In this document: in pieces, positions 62,265-64,000 of the stretch
Layout of the letters: each line of letters starts with the position of its first letter
How positions within the stretch are numbered: the stretch's first letter is position 1
Assembly: GCA_900548385.1 (NCBI GenBank)
Contig: URKJ01000020.1
Coordinates: 1-64,000 of the forward strand
Reading direction: 5' to 3'
Source of the DNA: an uncultured bacterium
Lineage (GTDB): Bacteria > Verrucomicrobiota > Lentisphaeria > Victivallales > UBA1829
Length of the DNA: 64,000 nt
Made by a program: the position numbers and the translations under genes
The notes under the pieces: generated by a model
Told to the model about the DNA's origin: nothing
The model's input: only the letters and a program-made list of their open reading frames with translations
Databases searched by the model: none

Positions 62265-64000
62265 ATGAACAGCCGGATCATAACCTACTTCGCGCTCTCA
62301 GGTTCCATTGCCGCTCTTCTTTCCTCGTTCGTTCTGCTCTACTTTAACATGATCGGTCTGGAGCCGGCATTTTTCAAGGCATTCTATACGGATCTGATTC
62401 CGCATGTCGCCATTGTTCCGCTGACGCTTCTTTCCCTGCTCGGCGGTTTCATCGTGCAGCGGAAAACGGAAGAACGGTCATTCGCGGTCGCGCGGGCAAT
62501 GGCTCCGGCATGGCTGCTGTTTCCGCTTTTGCTGCTGCCGCTGAGTTTTCTCAGTGTAACGCTTTTCATTTTTCTGACAATGCTTGTCGTCTGGCGGCTG
62601 GCATTGGTCTGCGGCTGGCATTTTCCCGCATGGCGGCGGACTCCGGCACTGGTTCTGCTCGCGGGCGGAACCCTGCTTGGGCTCGCATGGGGCATTTTCA
62701 TACAGATCGAATCCTTCAACCGCCTCTGGTTCACATACACCGACTGGACCGAATACTATGAAGGCTATCTCAATCTGCGGCACTGCTGGAACAGGCCGGT
62801 GATGTTTTTTTACAATGCCGGACATTTCAATCCGCTTCCGAATATTCTGATCACTCCGGTTGTTGCGCTGTTTCCATATCCGCAGACATTATTCGTGTTG
62901 AATTCGGTCTTTATTTACGCATTGATTCCTCTGTGGTATCTGCTGGCGCGTTCTCTCGGAATGAGCCGCTGTCCGGCAACGCTTTCCGCGCTTCTTCTGA
63001 TGTGCCACTTTACGGTTCCGAATCTGAACCTTTCCCTGTTCTACGGTTTCCACCCGATCGTGATGTTTCCGGCTTTGCTGGCGGCGTTTTATTATTGTTA
63101 TCGCAAGGAAAACCGGATCGGGACAGCGGTATTTTTTGTGTTGATCCTTCTGCTTCAGGAGACGACCGCGGTTTTCTGGTTCGGTTGGGGACTTTACCTG
63201 TTTCTGAACCGGAAATACTGGCAGGGGCTTGCTCTGGCGGCGTTTTCCTGCGCCTGGTTTGCTTTCGCGGTGAAAATCGTTTCTCCGGTGGTCAAAAAAC
63301 TGCTCTACAATACTCCCGATTCCTGGAACAGCAATTATGTGCAGACCTTTCATTATGCGGAAATCGGGACTTCCATTTCTGATATTCTGCTGGCGCCGTT
63401 TGTGAAAACGGTTCCGTTTCTGGAAAAACTTTTTAATCCGATGAACTTTTATTTTACGGGCGTTATCCTGTTGGCATTCTTTCCCCTGGCACTCGCCGTG
63501 CCGCGTCTGCTGACGGTTTCTTTACCGTTGCTGGCGGGAATTTTTCTGATGGGAGGCGCGGATGCCCTGAATATTTCAATGTGGTATCAGACGGAGATTT
63601 TTGCGATTCTTGCGATTGCGAGCGCTGCCGGCTATGCCGTATTCCGCCGTCGCGGATGTCTCTGCATGATTCCCGCCGCGTACGGGCTTCCCGGTTTCAG
63701 CAATCGGAGAAAAGCGCTCGCGGCGGTTTTTGCTTTCATGACGGGAATGCTGCTCTGCGGACTGTTCTTCGGTCGTCTTCCGGTCGGGAAATATTCGTTC
63801 AGCCGCATACAGGAACGCCCGGACTGTTCCGCGCAGATTGCGGCAGTCAAATCCAAACTTCCGCCGGATGCCCATGTCCTGACCACCGGACAGATGCGGA
63901 TTCATTTCATTCACCGTTCCGCCGATCTGATGAAAGCCGAAAAGCCGTTCCGGAGCAGCTATATTCTGACCTATCTGGATGATCTGCATGTGGATTTTGA
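62265..64000 (+). CDS. DUF2079-family membrane protein, cut by the window end
   Basis: At least 578 residues are visible and the frame is open at the window edge, so the gene is partial here. About ten or more hydrophobic helices are seen. WTEYYEGYLNLRHCWNR, FYNAGHFNPLPNILITPVVALFPYPQTLFVLNSV and YGFHPIVMFPALLAAFYYCYRKE fit the DUF2079 family of large membrane proteins, which resemble GT-C glycosyltransferases. Near the visible end a soluble stretch begins (DCSAQIAAVKSKLPPDAHVLTTG). ATG 62265 follows AAAGGAAA and lies 15 bp after dxs. Function unknown; transfer of a lipid-linked sugar (perhaps polyprenyl) is a guess. Confidence 0.82.
   Translation, partial: MNSRIITYFALSGSIAALLSSFVLLYFNMIGLEPAFFKAFYTDLIPHVAIVPLTLLSLLGGFIVQRKTEERSFAVARAMAPAWLLFPLLLLPLSFLSVTLFIFLTMLVVWRLALVCGWHFPAWRRTPALVLLAGGTLLGLAWGIFIQIESFNRLWFTYTDWTEYYEGYLNLRHCWNRPVMFFYNAGHFNPLPNILITPVVALFPYPQTLFVLNSVFIYALIPLWYLLARSLGMSRCPATLSALLLMCHFTVPNLNLSLFYGFHPIVMFPALLAAFYYCYRKENRIGTAVFFVLILLLQETTAVFWFGWGLYLFLNRKYWQGLALAAFSCAWFAFAVKIVSPVVKKLLYNTPDSWNSNYVQTFHYAEIGTSISDILLAPFVKTVPFLEKLFNPMNFYFTGVILLAFFPLALAVPRLLTVSLPLLAGIFLMGGADALNISMWYQTEIFAILAIASAAGYAVFRRRGCLCMIPAAYGLPGFSNRRKALAAVFAFMTGMLLCGLFFGRLPVGKYSFSRIQERPDCSAQIAAVKSKLPPDAHVLTTGQMRIHFIHRSADLMKAEKPFRSSYILTYLDDLHVDF

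Noticed and set aside
1..64000. CRISPR arrays, insertion sequences, prophage or integrase genes, replication origin
   Set aside because: No regularly spaced repeats, transposase, integrase or phage structural motifs and no DnaA-box cluster were seen anywhere in the window.

Overview
The window reads as chromosomal DNA of a Lentisphaerota bacterium, probably a Victivallis-like gut anaerobe. This rests on gene content: four prepilin-type proteins (three with an exact H-X9-DG C-terminal motif), each next to secreted or carbohydrate-active genes, GntR-type repressors, abundant glycoside hydrolases (GHs), a 2[4Fe-4S] ferredoxin and Gram-negative envelope genes. No rRNA, tRNA, CRISPR array, phage or insertion sequence was found, so placement is inference.

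Layout. 1-8.3 kb: minus-strand operon GntR > GH106-like > pseudopilin > large secreted protein, from a perfect consensus promoter. 8.4-11.2 kb (plus): three small secreted F5/8C (CBM32-like) proteins, a prepilin peptidase, a ferredoxin. 11.2-19.0 kb (minus): a second GntR > pseudopilin > GH2 > secreted protein operon, again from a perfect promoter, followed by a seven-bladed propeller protein whose ribosome binding site lies in a 10-bp inverted repeat. 19.0-23.4 kb: PglK/MsbA-like ABC exporter, KamA/EpmB radical SAM protein, glucose-6-phosphate isomerase. 23.5-27.7 kb: third pseudopilin > glycosidase pair from a third perfect promoter. 27.7-30.5 kb: mreD, mreC and a secreted protein. 30.5-33.6 kb: Znu-type metal transporter plus lipoprotein. 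33.8-42 kb: small envelope proteins, GNAT, hisF, DUF3192-like lipoprotein, maf, an RRM protein behind a structured 5' region, an AraC regulator, thrC and a nitronate-monooxygenase-like protein. 42-51 kb (plus): GHL6-like protein, then a fourth pseudopilin cassette with a CBM9-like protein, a divergent GH13 and a GH63/GH37-like enzyme. 51.2-54.6 kb: Wzt-like ATPase and two glycosyltransferases. 54.7-64 kb: GH127, dnaE, dxs and a DUF2079 membrane protein cut by the window edge.

Working together. The repeated unit is [GntR] - pseudopilin - carbohydrate-active protein(s), each unit probably responding to its own glycan. The single prepilin peptidase could process the pseudopilins, yet none of the four has the canonical glycine before the cleavage-site phenylalanine. 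These cassettes, with their near-identical strong promoters, are the best candidate here for a poorly described system: a pseudopilin dedicated to each secreted glycan-degrading enzyme. Around them lie ordinary core genes for replication, isoprenoids, cell shape, amino acids and sugar phosphates.
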